This document shows positions 8,370 to 17,411 of a DNA stretch of 64,000 nt, piece by piece (the stretch's first letter is position 1; every line of letters begins with the position of its first letter). The position numbers and the translations under genes are program-made. Source of the stretch: Lachnospiraceae bacterium (GTDB lineage Bacteria > Bacillota > Clostridia > Lachnospirales > Lachnospiraceae); NCBI GenBank assembly GCA_017463255.1, contig JAFTPP010000011.1:1-64000 (forward strand), given 5' to 3'. The notes under the pieces were generated by a model, which saw only the letters and a list, made by a program, of their open reading frames with translations, did no database searches and was not told the DNA's origin.

Positions 8370-11300
8370 ATGAAATCTAAGCTTTCGAAGAAATTTTGGT
8401 GGACTCTGGCACTCTTTGGATTGATGGGACAGGTGGCATGGGTTGTAGAAAATATGTATTTTAACGTCTTTATCTATAAGATGTTTCATGCAAGTGCATC
8501 CCAGATTTCCTTAATGGTATCAGCAAGTGCCATTGCGGCAACTCTTACTACATGGCTTATGGGCGCGCTCTCAGACCGTATCGGAAAGAGAAAAGTGTTT
8601 ATCTGTGGCGGTTACCTGTTATGGGGAGTATCCATTCTGGCATTCTCATTATTAAAGCCGGAATTTTTGGAAACTCTCACGGGAAGTGTTGTGGCAGCAG
8701 CTTCTTTGGGTGTGTCTTTGGTCATTATCTTAGACTGCGTTATGACTTTTTTTGGCTCAACTGCCAATGACGCCTGCTTTAATGCATGGATGACAGATAT
8801 GGGTGATGAGTCAAACCGTGGTGCCATAGAAGGAATTAACGCCATGATGCCGTTAGTTGCCATTTTAGTAGTATTTGGCGGTTTTATGGCATTTGATCTT
8901 GATAAGGCTTCCAGTTGGACCATGATTTTTGTGATTATCGGTCTTGCGGTAATCATAATAGGTGCTCTTGGTTTTATTATGATTGATGAACCCAAGAATA
9001 TTGAAAAGGGAAGCTCCGGTTCTTATTTAAAAACGATTACTTACTGCTTCCGACCTAGGGTTTATAAAGAAAATAAATTATTATATGTGGTAACAGGTGC
9101 ATTTGCTGTTTTTGGAATTTCCATTCAGGTGTTTATGCCTTATTTGATTCTATACTATGAGAAATCCCTTGGTATGGTAGACTATGTGCTTGTTATGGCA
9201 CCGGCGATTCTGATTGCGGCAATTGTGACAGCATTCTACGGCAAATTATATGATTTGCTTGGTTTTAAGACTTCGGTAATTCCTACATTGCTTCTTTTGA
9301 TGACCGGATATGTAATTCTGTTCTTTGGACGGGGAACTTTGGTTGTGTTTATCGGTTCACTCCTTATGATGATAGGCTACTTAACAGGAATGGCAGTTTT
9401 TGGAGCCATGATCCGTGACCATATTCCGGAGAGTAAGAGTGGTCAATTCCAGGGCCTTAGAATCTTTGGGCAGGTATTTGTACCGGGAATTGTGGGGCCT
9501 GCCATTGGTGCATGGGTATTGTCCGATGCGAAGACGGTAGTAAATTCGGACGGAACCACCAGTTTTATTCCTAACGAGGGTATTTTCCTTGCAGCGTTGG
9601 TGGTAGCAATTTTGGTTCTGTTATGTCTGTTTGCGATTTTCAGAATGATGCGGTTAGGACATCGCAAATTAGATACAGATATCAAGGAATACTATGCACA
9701 GGAAGCAGCATATGCCAAAGAGCATCAGACTTCCAAGGTGTGTGACCTGGATACTTATCCGAGACCACAGCTTAGAAGAGATTCTTTTTTCAGTCTTGAC
9801 GGAGAGTGGAAATTAAATGAACGACCGATTCAGGTACCGTTTCCGCCTCAGTCTGATTTATCGGGATTTAACGGAACGGTAGGAAAAGAGTTATGCTATA
9901 AAAAGGAATTTATACTTCCAAGTGGATTTGTAAAGGAAAGAGTACTTTTACATTTTGGTGCAGTTGACCAGATTGCCAAAGTGTATCTTAATGGAAAAAA
10001 AGTAGGAGAACACGAGGGTGGTTATCTTCCGTTTGCTATTGATGTAACTTCTGAGCTTCACGTAAATGAGGATGAAGGTAATGTCAATATACTTGAAGTT
10101 CAAGTAACGGATACCTTGTCTACAGATTATCCTTATGGAAAGCAGTGCAAGAACCGAGGCGGCATGTGGTATACCCCTGTCAGTGGTATTTGGCAATCGG
10201 TATGGATGGAAAGTGTCCCCAAGACTTATGTGGAAGCCATTAAAATAACTCCAACCCTTACGGATGTTACTGTGGAAGTTAAGGTTAATGATAAGTCTTT
10301 AAGCATAGAGAAGAAACTTACCATTAATGCGAAAGATGGTGAAATCGTTCAGAGTTTTTTCGAGGATAAAGTGAATGTTTCCATTCCGAATCCTCATGTA
10401 TGGTCGCCTGAAGACCCATACATATATGAGTTTATTCTTCAAGTGGGAGAAGATACGATTCACAGTTATTTTGCGCTAAGAACCATTGAAGTGGTAAAAG
10501 AGAATGGGACATCTAAGCTTACCTTAAACGGAAAGCCATATTTCCTGCATGCGGTATTAGACCAAGGCTATTATAGCGATGGTATTTTCTTACCAAAATC
10601 AATGGAAGGATATGCAGCAGATATTCTTGCTATGAAAAATTTGGGATTTAATACCCTTCGTAAGCACATTAAGGTGGAACCGGAGTATTTCTATTATGCC
10701 TGTGACAGATTTGGTATGCTTGTAATGCAGGATATGGTTAATAATGGCGCTTACAGCTTTATAAAAGATACTGCACTACCTACATTGGGACATCAGACTA
10801 AGAATGATACCCGTGGCGGTGGAAGTAAGAAACGAAAAGATATCTTTATTAAGCATAGTATTGATACCATTCATCATTTGTATAATCATCCGTGTATCGT
10901 ATACTATACGATTTTCAATGAAGGCTGGGGACAGTTTAATGCAGATGAATTGTATGACATGGTGGCAAAAGAGGATTCTACCAGAATTATTGATGCCACA
11001 TCAGGTTGGTTTAAGCGGGAAAAAAGTGATGTAGTAAGTATTCATATTTATTTTAAGACAATGGATGTAAAAGAAGCTGACAGACCTGTCATAATATCTG
11101 AATGTGGTGGCTATGCATATATGCTCCCGGAGCATTCCTATAGTTTATATAATACCTATGGATATGGTAATTGTGTAGATTCTGAGGATTTAACAGACCG
11201 CGTGGTTGGGATGTATGAGAAGATGGTACTCCCTGCAGTTAAGAAAGGAATTATGTGGGGGTGTGTATACACTCAGCTCAGTGATGTGGAAGATGAAACA

Positions 11301-11396
11301 AACGGCTTTTATACCTATGACCGTAAGGTTTTGAAGGTTCATAGAGAAAAGATGCTTGAAATATCAAAGCGGATTTTTGATGCAGTAACAGAATAG
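8370..11396 (+). CDS. In-frame fusion of an MFS sugar transporter and a GH2 glycoside hydrolase
   Basis: 1008 residues in one uninterrupted frame. Residues ~8-430 form a 12-segment MFS transporter of the GPH/oligosaccharide-symporter kind (SDRIGKRKVFICGG between early helices). After a hydrophilic linker (~435-465) comes a family-2 glycosidase: sugar-binding jelly-roll (~465-600), Ig-like domain (~600-690) and TIM barrel (~690-1000). The acid/base Glu is E851 in FNEGW and the nucleophile candidate is E911 in SECGG, so the enzyme part looks intact. MFS proteins have a cytoplasmic C-terminus, so the hydrolase would act on sugar as it enters. The GH2 part is near beta-galactosidase/beta-glucuronidase; exact substrate is unknown. 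No internal in-frame start with a ribosome site is seen at the junction. Confidence 0.88.
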   Translation: MKSKLSKKFWWTLALFGLMGQVAWVVENMYFNVFIYKMFHASASQISLMVSASAIAATLTTWLMGALSDRIGKRKVFICGGYLLWGVSILAFSLLKPEFLETLTGSVVAAASLGVSLVIILDCVMTFFGSTANDACFNAWMTDMGDESNRGAIEGINAMMPLVAILVVFGGFMAFDLDKASSWTMIFVIIGLAVIIIGALGFIMIDEPKNIEKGSSGSYLKTITYCFRPRVYKENKLLYVVTGAFAVFGISIQVFMPYLILYYEKSLGMVDYVLVMAPAILIAAIVTAFYGKLYDLLGFKTSVIPTLLLLMTGYVILFFGRGTLVVFIGSLLMMIGYLTGMAVFGAMIRDHIPESKSGQFQGLRIFGQVFVPGIVGPAIGAWVLSDAKTVVNSDGTTSFIPNEGIFLAALVVAILVLLCLFAIFRMMRLGHRKLDTDIKEYYAQEAAYAKEHQTSKVCDLDTYPRPQLRRDSFFSLDGEWKLNERPIQVPFPPQSDLSGFNGTVGKELCYKKEFILPSGFVKERVLLHFGAVDQIAKVYLNGKKVGEHEGGYLPFAIDVTSELHVNEDEGNVNILEVQVTDTLSTDYPYGKQCKNRGGMWYTPVSGIWQSVWMESVPKTYVEAIKITPTLTDVTVEVKVNDKSLSIEKKLTINAKDGEIVQSFFEDKVNVSIPNPHVWSPEDPYIYEFILQVGEDTIHSYFALRTIEVVKENGTSKLTLNGKPYFLHAVLDQGYYSDGIFLPKSMEGYAADILAMKNLGFNTLRKHIKVEPEYFYYACDRFGMLVMQDMVNNGAYSFIKDTALPTLGHQTKNDTRGGGSKKRKDIFIKHSIDTIHHLYNHPCIVYYTIFNEGWGQFNADELYDMVAKEDSTRIIDATSGWFKREKSDVVSIHIYFKTMDVKEADRPVIISECGGYAYMLPEHSYSLYNTYGYGNCVDSEDLTDRVVGMYEKMVLPAVKKGIMWGCVYTQLSDVEDETNGFYTYDRKVLKVHREKMLEISKRIFDAVTE

Positions 11397-11398
11397 CT

Positions 11399-11426
11399 AA
11401 AACCCCGTCTGTAAGGACGGGGTTTT
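11399..11426. terminator. Bidirectional terminator between two convergent glycosidase genes
   Basis: An 11-bp perfect stem (AAAACCCCGTC / GACGGGGTTTT) with a six-base loop lies between the stop codons of the two genes and has T runs on both strands. Confidence 0.9.
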
Positions 11427-11438
11427 ATCATACATAAA

Positions 11439-14400
11439 CTATTTATCCTTTGGAATAACCACAAAGCTATCAAGGTCAAAGGCACATCCCGGTAAGAAGC
11501 GGAACTTAACGCTTATATTACCTCTAAGATCAGGTAATTCCTTAGTGAGCGTAATCGGTTCGTCACTATATGGGAATTCGAAAATCTCTTCGCACACGAT
11601 TCCTGTATCATCTGCAAAATGAACATGAACCGAATCCTTGTCATGATGGGTCTTTCCTGTTACGCGGATTTCTTTGGTTCCGTAGACAAAATTCATTTCG
11701 TCAAAGTCAAGGAAGGTGTTGTTACCGATATTTAATACACTGCTTCCTTTGATTTCATAGCTGTCACCATGAATCAGGTCACAGTCTACAGCATTTAACA
11801 CTTCATATGCTTTTAAGTTTGGTTCAAATAAGAATCCACCAAAGTCGATTCGCATATCCGTCTTTTCAAACTCGAAGTATAAATTCTGTATTCCGGATAT
11901 TACTTTCGGCAATTCGTAATGGTTATCCTGATAGGTCTGCCAGATAAAATTAGCCTGATAAGTATATTCACCTAAGTATTCAGAACCCTCGGCATCCGGT
12001 TTTCCAAGCCATAAGCGGAAAGTAAACGGATCATCTTTATGCCAGTTAATTACCCGGATTAAGAATTTCTTTGTTCCGTATTTTCCAAAGTCTGTTTTAG
12101 TAAAGCCAACCACATTATTGTGTTCTTTAATATTTACGCCACCCTTAGAAACTTCATCCATTTCTGAAATACTGTCATTATACAGACATGCAGGAAGAAA
12201 TTCGTACGGATTAATACAAGCCTGACCGAAACCTTCGGCGATAAATTCATATTCAGAGATAACCTCTGCCTGAGGCTTTCCGTTATTGCATACACAACGT
12301 AATCTGAAGCTTCCGTCTCCGGTTGCTGTAAGTACGGCGCCACCTTCACAGGCTTTAACAGATGCAATATTGGTCTCAATACCGCTATTGGTTACGACTG
12401 TCCAAACTAATTCCTGATAACTTGCATTTGCAGGAAGGATAGAAGCAGTAATATTGCATGTAGGACAATCCGGTGTCAATGTGACAGAAGTGTCACGTAT
12501 TAGCTCGATTTTTCTTACAGGAACTTCATCCATATTTGTTTTTTCTGTAATATTCTCAAAGGTACTTACACCTTCACGGATAGGTGCGCTAACAGCATTT
12601 ACCGTAATGGTGGCAGGTGTTAATCCTTTGCCTGAAGCTGTGATTAGGATTTGACCAGCAGTTGTATTAGGAGCTATGTAAGCAACAGCTTTTCCGGAAA
12701 AGAGCTTTCTGGAAGCGGATTTATAGCTGTCATAGTCTGTACTGTCACCGTTATCAAATCCCATAAGGCGACCGTTTTCTACGTCAATGTGAATACGATC
12801 ACGGGCATTTTCAACAGCATATCCGTCTTTATCCATAGTAGAGATTTCAACAACAAAGATGTCTTCTCCATCTGCTTTTACAGTATCCTTATTGCAATTA
12901 AGAACAATGGAAGCACTATCTGAGAAAGAGTGTTTTACATCCTCTAAGATTGTACCATCGGAGGTCTTTCCCGTAACCCGGATTGTTCCTTTTTCATAAG
13001 GAATTTGCCATGCAACAGTATATTCTTCCGGAGTTTGTACTCCCCATGATTTATCGTTAACAAATAATTCTACCTGCGATAAATTGGTATATGCTACCAC
13101 ATCAATAAGCTGACCATCATTAAAGTCCCAATAAGGCAATACATGTAAAACAGGTTTATTTCCCCATGCTGCCTGATATAAGTAGAAGCTATCTTTCTTA
13201 AGTCCTGCAGTATCAATATTTCCAAAGTATGCGTTTTTTGTAGAGTAAGGAGATGGTTCTCCGATATAATCGGCACCGGTCCAAATAAACATTCCCGCAC
13301 TTAACTCGCAATCTCTGTCCAATGCGATTATTTTTTGCGGTGTATCTGCTGAAATACCTGCACGGCAGTTTCCTAAGGAAGAACATTGTAAATCTTCGTG
13401 GGTAAGGAAGGCTGCTTTTCGTGGGAAGTGGTATACGCCACGGCTTTTTACGCCGGAAGTGGTCTCGCTACCGTATATCTTCCATTCGGGATTTTCTTCG
13501 TGGTGTTTGCGATACAAATTCTCGCCATAGTTATAACCTACTAAGTCCACTTTTCTTGCACAGTTTTGAGCACCTTCCCACGGCATATAGTTAGAGCCGA
13601 TGGTGGTAGGAGCATTTCCTTTCGGATCATGTTTTCTGACTGCGTTGTGAAGTGATTCTGCTACTTCACAGCCACGTGGAGAGACATGTGTGTCATAAAT
13701 CTCATTTCCAACACTCCACATAACAATGGATGGATGATTTCTGTCTCTTCGTACCCAGCTTGCCACATCTTTTTCAAACCATTCGTTAAAGAAGCGGGCA
13801 TTGTCATATTCTGTTTTGGGACGTTCCCACATATCGTAAGCTTCGCTGTCTACCAGGATTCCCATTTCGTCACACAACTCCATAAGCCCCTTTGCAGGCA
13901 TGTTGTGGGAAGTACGGATGGCATTAACGCCCATTTCCATCATGGTTTCTAATTGACGTCTTGCAGCAGATTTATTAAAAGCAGCCCCAAGACAACCTAA
14001 ATCGTGATGCAGGCAGACACCGTTCATTTTTACATGTTTGCCGTTTAAGTAGAATCCGTTATCAGTTGTATATTGAATTTGTCTTAATCCTGTTTTTTGT
14101 GTGATGGAATCGATGACATTTCCTTCGCAAATAAGCTCTGTTTTCAGGGTTAACAGATTGGGAGATGCAATGTCCCAAATATCATTGTCACTTATGTTTT
14201 CTAACACAAATGCTACCTCTGTCAGATTCCGGGCAGGAAGTGTGTTTGAATATAAAACTTTAGTATTATTTTCAAGAGTAAAGCGGACAGACATATTGTC
14301 GGCATTTACTGTTTCTGCTGACAGATAGCAGTCCCATGCATTGTCTCTTTTTTCATGATGGAAATATACGCCATCTGTTGCAAGATGACTTGCAGGAGTA

Positions 14401-14801
14401 ACAATAAGCCATACATCACGGTAGATTCCGGCACCGGAATACCAACGTGTATTGGGAGACATATGTCTTACTTCCACCTCAATATCATTTATTCCGTTGT
14501 GTAAATACTTGGTGATATCCGCTTCGAAAGAGGAATAACCGTAGCGCCATTCAAAGGCAGCATTTCCGTTCACGGATACAGTACAATCCATGTATACGCC
14601 TTCAAAGAATAAGCGGATACTTTTTCCTGTGATATCTCCAAAATCGTAGGATTTTTTATAATGGCCATAAGAAGATTCGTAGAGGTCGTTGCTGTTATAA
14701 ATAAGCCAGTCATGAGGAATCTGGATTTCCTTATAATTTTCAGCCTTACAACCCGGTTTCGTCTTACAAAACTGCCAATCATTATTAAATAGTGTTTTCA
14801 T
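11439..14801 (-). CDS. GH2 beta-galactosidase-like enzyme with C-terminal Ig-like domains
   Basis: 1120 residues from the ATG at 14801, which has a GGAGGGG ribosome site; an upstream in-frame ATG adds 21 residues without one and is rejected. Order: sugar-binding domain (~1-140), Ig-like (~150-260), TIM barrel (~265-560), a DUF4982-like domain (VELFVNDKSWG, ~590-640), an invasin-like Ig domain (~650-740) and a C-terminal carbohydrate-binding-like region (~880-1110). Acid/base Glu is E367 in VGNEI and the nucleophile candidate is E446 in GSETT. There is no signal peptide, so it should be cytoplasmic and act on imported oligosaccharides, although such modular tails are commoner in secreted enzymes. 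Confidence 0.87.
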   Translation of the reverse strand: MKTLFNNDWQFCKTKPGCKAENYKEIQIPHDWLIYNSNDLYESSYGHYKKSYDFGDITGKSIRLFFEGVYMDCTVSVNGNAAFEWRYGYSSFEADITKYLHNGINDIEVEVRHMSPNTRWYSGAGIYRDVWLIVTPASHLATDGVYFHHEKRDNAWDCYLSAETVNADNMSVRFTLENNTKVLYSNTLPARNLTEVAFVLENISDNDIWDIASPNLLTLKTELICEGNVIDSITQKTGLRQIQYTTDNGFYLNGKHVKMNGVCLHHDLGCLGAAFNKSAARRQLETMMEMGVNAIRTSHNMPAKGLMELCDEMGILVDSEAYDMWERPKTEYDNARFFNEWFEKDVASWVRRDRNHPSIVMWSVGNEIYDTHVSPRGCEVAESLHNAVRKHDPKGNAPTTIGSNYMPWEGAQNCARKVDLVGYNYGENLYRKHHEENPEWKIYGSETTSGVKSRGVYHFPRKAAFLTHEDLQCSSLGNCRAGISADTPQKIIALDRDCELSAGMFIWTGADYIGEPSPYSTKNAYFGNIDTAGLKKDSFYLYQAAWGNKPVLHVLPYWDFNDGQLIDVVAYTNLSQVELFVNDKSWGVQTPEEYTVAWQIPYEKGTIRVTGKTSDGTILEDVKHSFSDSASIVLNCNKDTVKADGEDIFVVEISTMDKDGYAVENARDRIHIDVENGRLMGFDNGDSTDYDSYKSASRKLFSGKAVAYIAPNTTAGQILITASGKGLTPATITVNAVSAPIREGVSTFENITEKTNMDEVPVRKIELIRDTSVTLTPDCPTCNITASILPANASYQELVWTVVTNSGIETNIASVKACEGGAVLTATGDGSFRLRCVCNNGKPQAEVISEYEFIAEGFGQACINPYEFLPACLYNDSISEMDEVSKGGVNIKEHNNVVGFTKTDFGKYGTKKFLIRVINWHKDDPFTFRLWLGKPDAEGSEYLGEYTYQANFIWQTYQDNHYELPKVISGIQNLYFEFEKTDMRIDFGGFLFEPNLKAYEVLNAVDCDLIHGDSYEIKGSSVLNIGNNTFLDFDEMNFVYGTKEIRVTGKTHHDKDSVHVHFADDTGIVCEEIFEFPYSDEPITLTKELPDLRGNISVKFRFLPGCAFDLDSFVVIPKDK

Positions 14802-14834
14802 GTAGAAACCCCTCCATACATTAATGCTAAGCAG

Positions 14835-14864
14835 AGTATACTGCCGTAAAAAGAAAAGAGTCAA
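14835..14864 (-). promoter_or_regulatory. Promoter for the GH2 beta-galactosidase-like gene
   Basis: On the minus strand TTGACT (14864-14859) and TATACT (14840-14835) are 18 bases apart, ending about 34 bases before the start codon. Confidence 0.7.
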
Positions 14865-14899
14865 TGTATTATTTTGTTGTAATATCGATTAAATAGCTC

Positions 14900-14928
14900 T
14901 TGACATGCTAATACAAAAGACATAATAT
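14900..14928 (+). promoter_or_regulatory. Promoter for the degV-family gene
   Basis: TTGACA (14900-14905) and TAATAT (14923-14928) are 17 bases apart. It diverges from the promoter of the neighbouring GH2 gene. Confidence 0.7.
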
Positions 14929-14967
14929 AGTAATGAAAACTACGTGTTGAAAGAAAGAGGTATACGA

Positions 14968-15855
14968 ATGGCTGAATATATTCTTAGCTGTTGCTCTACA
15001 GCCGATTTGACTAAGGAACATTTTGAAAAAAGAGATGTGCATTATGTTTGTTTCCATTATTCTTTAGATGGTGTACAGTATCCGGACGATTTAGGAGAGA
15101 CCATATCATTTCCGGAATTTTATCAGAAAATGGTGGATGGAGCAGAGACTAAGACGTCCCAGCTGAATCCGGAAGAATATATAGAGTATTTCACACCTTT
15201 CTTAAAGGAAGGAAAGGACATTCTTCATCTTGCCCTGTCATCAGGAATTTCAGGAGCGCATAATTCAGCCTGCATAGCAGCCGATATGCTTAGTGAAGAA
15301 TATCCGGACCGTAAGATTTATATTGTGGATTCACTTGCAGCATCTTCCGGTTTTGGACTTTTAATGGATAAATTGGCGGATCTTCGTGATGAAGGAATGG
15401 GCATTGATGAATTGAGAGACTGGGCAGAAGCCAATAAGTTAAGAATGCACCATTGGTTCTTTACATCAGATTTGACTTTCTTTGTAAAGGGTGGCCGTGT
15501 ATCCAAGGTATCCGGTTTCATGGGCGGATTATTAAACATTTGTCCTCTTCTTAATGTAAGCTTTGAAGGTAAATTAATCCCAAGAGAAAAAATCAGAACT
15601 AAGAAAAAAGTAATTGCGGCTACAGTAGATAAAATGGCAGAGCTTGCTGAGAATGGTCTTGATTATAGTGGTAAATGCTACATAAGCAATTCGGCGTGTG
15701 ATGAAGATGCAAAGGCTTTGGCGGAGCTCATTGAAGAGCGCTTCCCGAAATTAAACGGAAAAGTTGAGATTTACAGTATCGGAACAGTAATCGGAAGCCA
15801 CACAGGTCCCGGAACAGTGGCATTGTTCTTCTGGGGTAAGGAAAGAGATAATTAA
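14968..15855 (+). CDS. DegV family fatty-acid-binding protein
   Basis: 295 residues. I start it at the ATG at 14968, seven bases after AAGAGG; an upstream GTG adds eight residues without a convincing ribosome site. The N-terminus SCCSTADLTKEHFEKRDV, the SQLNPEEY segment, the LALSSGISGAHNSA loop and FVKGGRVSKV are hallmarks of DegV proteins, which bind a single fatty acid in a two-domain fold; several relatives serve as the binding subunit of bacterial fatty-acid kinase. It stands alone between its own promoter and a strong terminator. The substrate range is inferred from family. Confidence 0.9.
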   Translation: MAEYILSCCSTADLTKEHFEKRDVHYVCFHYSLDGVQYPDDLGETISFPEFYQKMVDGAETKTSQLNPEEYIEYFTPFLKEGKDILHLALSSGISGAHNSACIAADMLSEEYPDRKIYIVDSLAASSGFGLLMDKLADLRDEGMGIDELRDWAEANKLRMHHWFFTSDLTFFVKGGRVSKVSGFMGGLLNICPLLNVSFEGKLIPREKIRTKKKVIAATVDKMAELAENGLDYSGKCYISNSACDEDAKALAELIEERFPKLNGKVEIYSIGTVIGSHTGPGTVALFFWGKERDN

Positions 15856-15880
15856 CATTTTTTGATAGATAGTTTGACGA

Positions 15881-15921
15881 CAAGAAAGAAGCGTTTCCGC
15901 TATGGAAACGCTTCTTTCTTG
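15881..15921. terminator. Strong rho-independent terminator between convergent genes
   Basis: A perfect 18-bp stem with a five-base loop (GCTAT) and A/T-rich ends separates the DegV gene from the histidine phosphatase gene. It can serve both strands. Confidence 0.88.
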
Positions 15922-15963
15922 TTTCGGCTCCTTTGCAAGAAGTACCCGAAACAAGAAATGCTC

Positions 15964-16743
15964 CTATCCGTTAAAAGGGGTAGCAAAGCCTCCGTAATAA
16001 GAGACCGGCTCGCCGGCTATTTTTAAGTGCGAGGTATCGCCTGCCACCTGACATCTGAAATAGGCTTCACCGGGTGTACGTTCTTCTGCGGATAATACGG
16101 TAACAGAAGAAGGGGGAATGAAAAATCCGTGAAGAAGAGTTGCAGGTGTGGTATTTAATAAATATGACATCATCGTCAACATAACCCCTAAATGACAGAA
16201 GATAACGATGATAGGCTCTACTTTAGGAGCATTTTTCAAACATTCAATGGTAGTACCGTTATATTCCATAAAATAGTTACTGCTTTTGGTATTTTCAGTA
16301 GAATAATAATGTCCCGTGCGATGGTAGCCATATTTTGCAAGCAGTCCGTCAAGCCCCCTCATAACCCGGTCATATTCTTCTTTTACATTACCTGTCTTAA
16401 GAATGGGAGCCTCCCACCAATGGTTTGGGTCAAAGAGTATCGGATTTTCATCCAGGAATTTGGGTGAAAAATCCCAAGGGATTCTGGTTTCTCCCGGCTT
16501 TTCATAATTATCAACGGGAGCATGAAATTCACGGAGCCAGTCATAGACGGTGGCTTCTTTTTTATGATGTCTTAGGGTTGGCTCGCTGGTCTTTTTAGCA
16601 CGTCCCAAAGGGGAACAGTAGAAATCCGTTACCTTCCAGTCTGCCGTTCTCTTTCCCAAAAGCTCGGCTTCCCTAAATCCTTTTTCCGTCAAAGAATCTA
16701 TACTATAATCAGGTTCTGCATGTCGAATCATTATTAGCTTCAT
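15964..16743 (-). CDS. Histidine phosphatase (phosphoglycerate-mutase-like) family protein
   Basis: 259 residues. The catalytic-His motif is at the extreme N-terminus (IRHAEP, residues 6-11, a variant of RHG), followed by CSPLGRAKKT, which supplies the second phosphate-binding Arg; the acidic proton donor may be E in WLREFHAP, and the distal His is in FCHLGV. Family members dephosphorylate small metabolites, sugars or phosphoproteins. It faces the DegV gene across a terminator and diverges from the ProX-like gene. The length exceeds the ~200-residue core by an insertion around residues 80-150 containing a lot of aromatic residues; substrate unknown. Confidence 0.85.
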   Translation of the reverse strand: MKLIMIRHAEPDYSIDSLTEKGFREAELLGKRTADWKVTDFYCSPLGRAKKTSEPTLRHHKKEATVYDWLREFHAPVDNYEKPGETRIPWDFSPKFLDENPILFDPNHWWEAPILKTGNVKEEYDRVMRGLDGLLAKYGYHRTGHYYSTENTKSSNYFMEYNGTTIECLKNAPKVEPIIVIFCHLGVMLTMMSYLLNTTPATLLHGFFIPPSSVTVLSAEERTPGEAYFRCQVAGDTSHLKIAGEPVSYYGGFATPFNG

Positions 16744-16756
16744 GTTTGGTCCATCC

Positions 16757-16784
16757 TTGATTTTTCTTTTGATATGATTATAAT
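16757..16784 (+). promoter_or_regulatory. Promoter for the ProX-like gene
   Basis: TTGATT (16757-16762) and TATAAT (16779-16784) with a 16-base spacer lie 43 bases before the preferred start. Confidence 0.6.
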
Positions 16785-16827
16785 CAATAGAGAGTGAATT
16801 GACAACTTGAAAGAGATGGAGAACATC

Positions 16828-17361
16828 ATGGAAAGAGTATTGGGAAGACCGACAGATGTGTCAGAAAGAAAAGAGAAGGAAATCCGGGTTTATGATTTAT
16901 TGGATTCCTTAAAGATTGAATATGAAAGAATAGATCATGAAGAATTAAATACTATGGAAGCATGTGCCAAGGTAGATGAAATGCTGGATGCGGTTATTTG
17001 TAAGAATTTGTTCTTGTGTAACAGACAAAAAACTAATTTTTATCTGCTTATGATACCGGGGGACAAGAAATTTTTAACGAAAGACCTGTCTGCCCAAATC
17101 GGCTCAGCCAGATTATCTTTTGCGGATGCTGAATCCATGGAACGTTTGATTGATATTACACCGGGGTCTGTTAGTGTATTGGGACTTATGAATGATCATG
17201 ACAATGCAGTGCAGTTGTTGATTGATGAGGATGTATTGAAGGGCGAATATTTTGGCTGCCATCCTTGTGTAAATACTTCAAGCCTTAGAATTAAGTTAGA
17301 GGATTTAATCCACAAAATATTACCTGCCGTACACCATGAGTACAGAGTAGTAAAATTATAA
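16828..17361 (+). CDS. YbaK/ProX-type aminoacyl-tRNA deacylase (prolyl-tRNA synthetase-associated domain)
   Basis: 177 residues from the ATG at 16828, which has GGAG six bases upstream; an in-frame ATG at 16816 is the alternative. The fold signature is YbaK/EbsC-like: a conserved Lys region (CKNLFLCNRQKTNFYLLMIPGDKKFLTKDL), IGSARLSFA, and the C-terminal GCHPCVNTSSLRI. Stand-alone members (ProX/ProXp) hydrolyse Ala-tRNA(Pro) made by mistake by prolyl-tRNA synthetase, in trans, in the cytoplasm. The neighbours are unrelated, as is usual for this editing factor. A related stand-alone regulator in clostridial proline-reductase clusters shares the domain, but no such cluster is here. Confidence 0.85.
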   Translation: MERVLGRPTDVSERKEKEIRVYDLLDSLKIEYERIDHEELNTMEACAKVDEMLDAVICKNLFLCNRQKTNFYLLMIPGDKKFLTKDLSAQIGSARLSFADAESMERLIDITPGSVSVLGLMNDHDNAVQLLIDEDVLKGEYFGCHPCVNTSSLRIKLEDLIHKILPAVHHEYRVVKL

Positions 17362-17367
17362 CAAAAA

Positions 17368-17407
17368 ATGGCATCAGATTACATTTTGATATGTACGCTG
17401 ATGCCAT
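17368..17407. terminator. Bidirectional terminator between convergent genes
   Basis: ATGGCATCAG pairs perfectly with CTGATGCCAT; an inner TACAT/ATGTA stem extends it. A run of A upstream and T downstream lets it serve both the ProX-like gene and the LacI-family gene. Confidence 0.8.
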
Positions 17408-17411
17408 ATTT

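Noticed and set aside
9650-9800. Assembly error or frameshift joining two genes at the MFS-GH2 junction
   Set aside because: The frame is continuous with a natural hydrophilic linker, and no separate start with a ribosome site exists for the GH2 part. It remains listed as the main way to refute the fusion.
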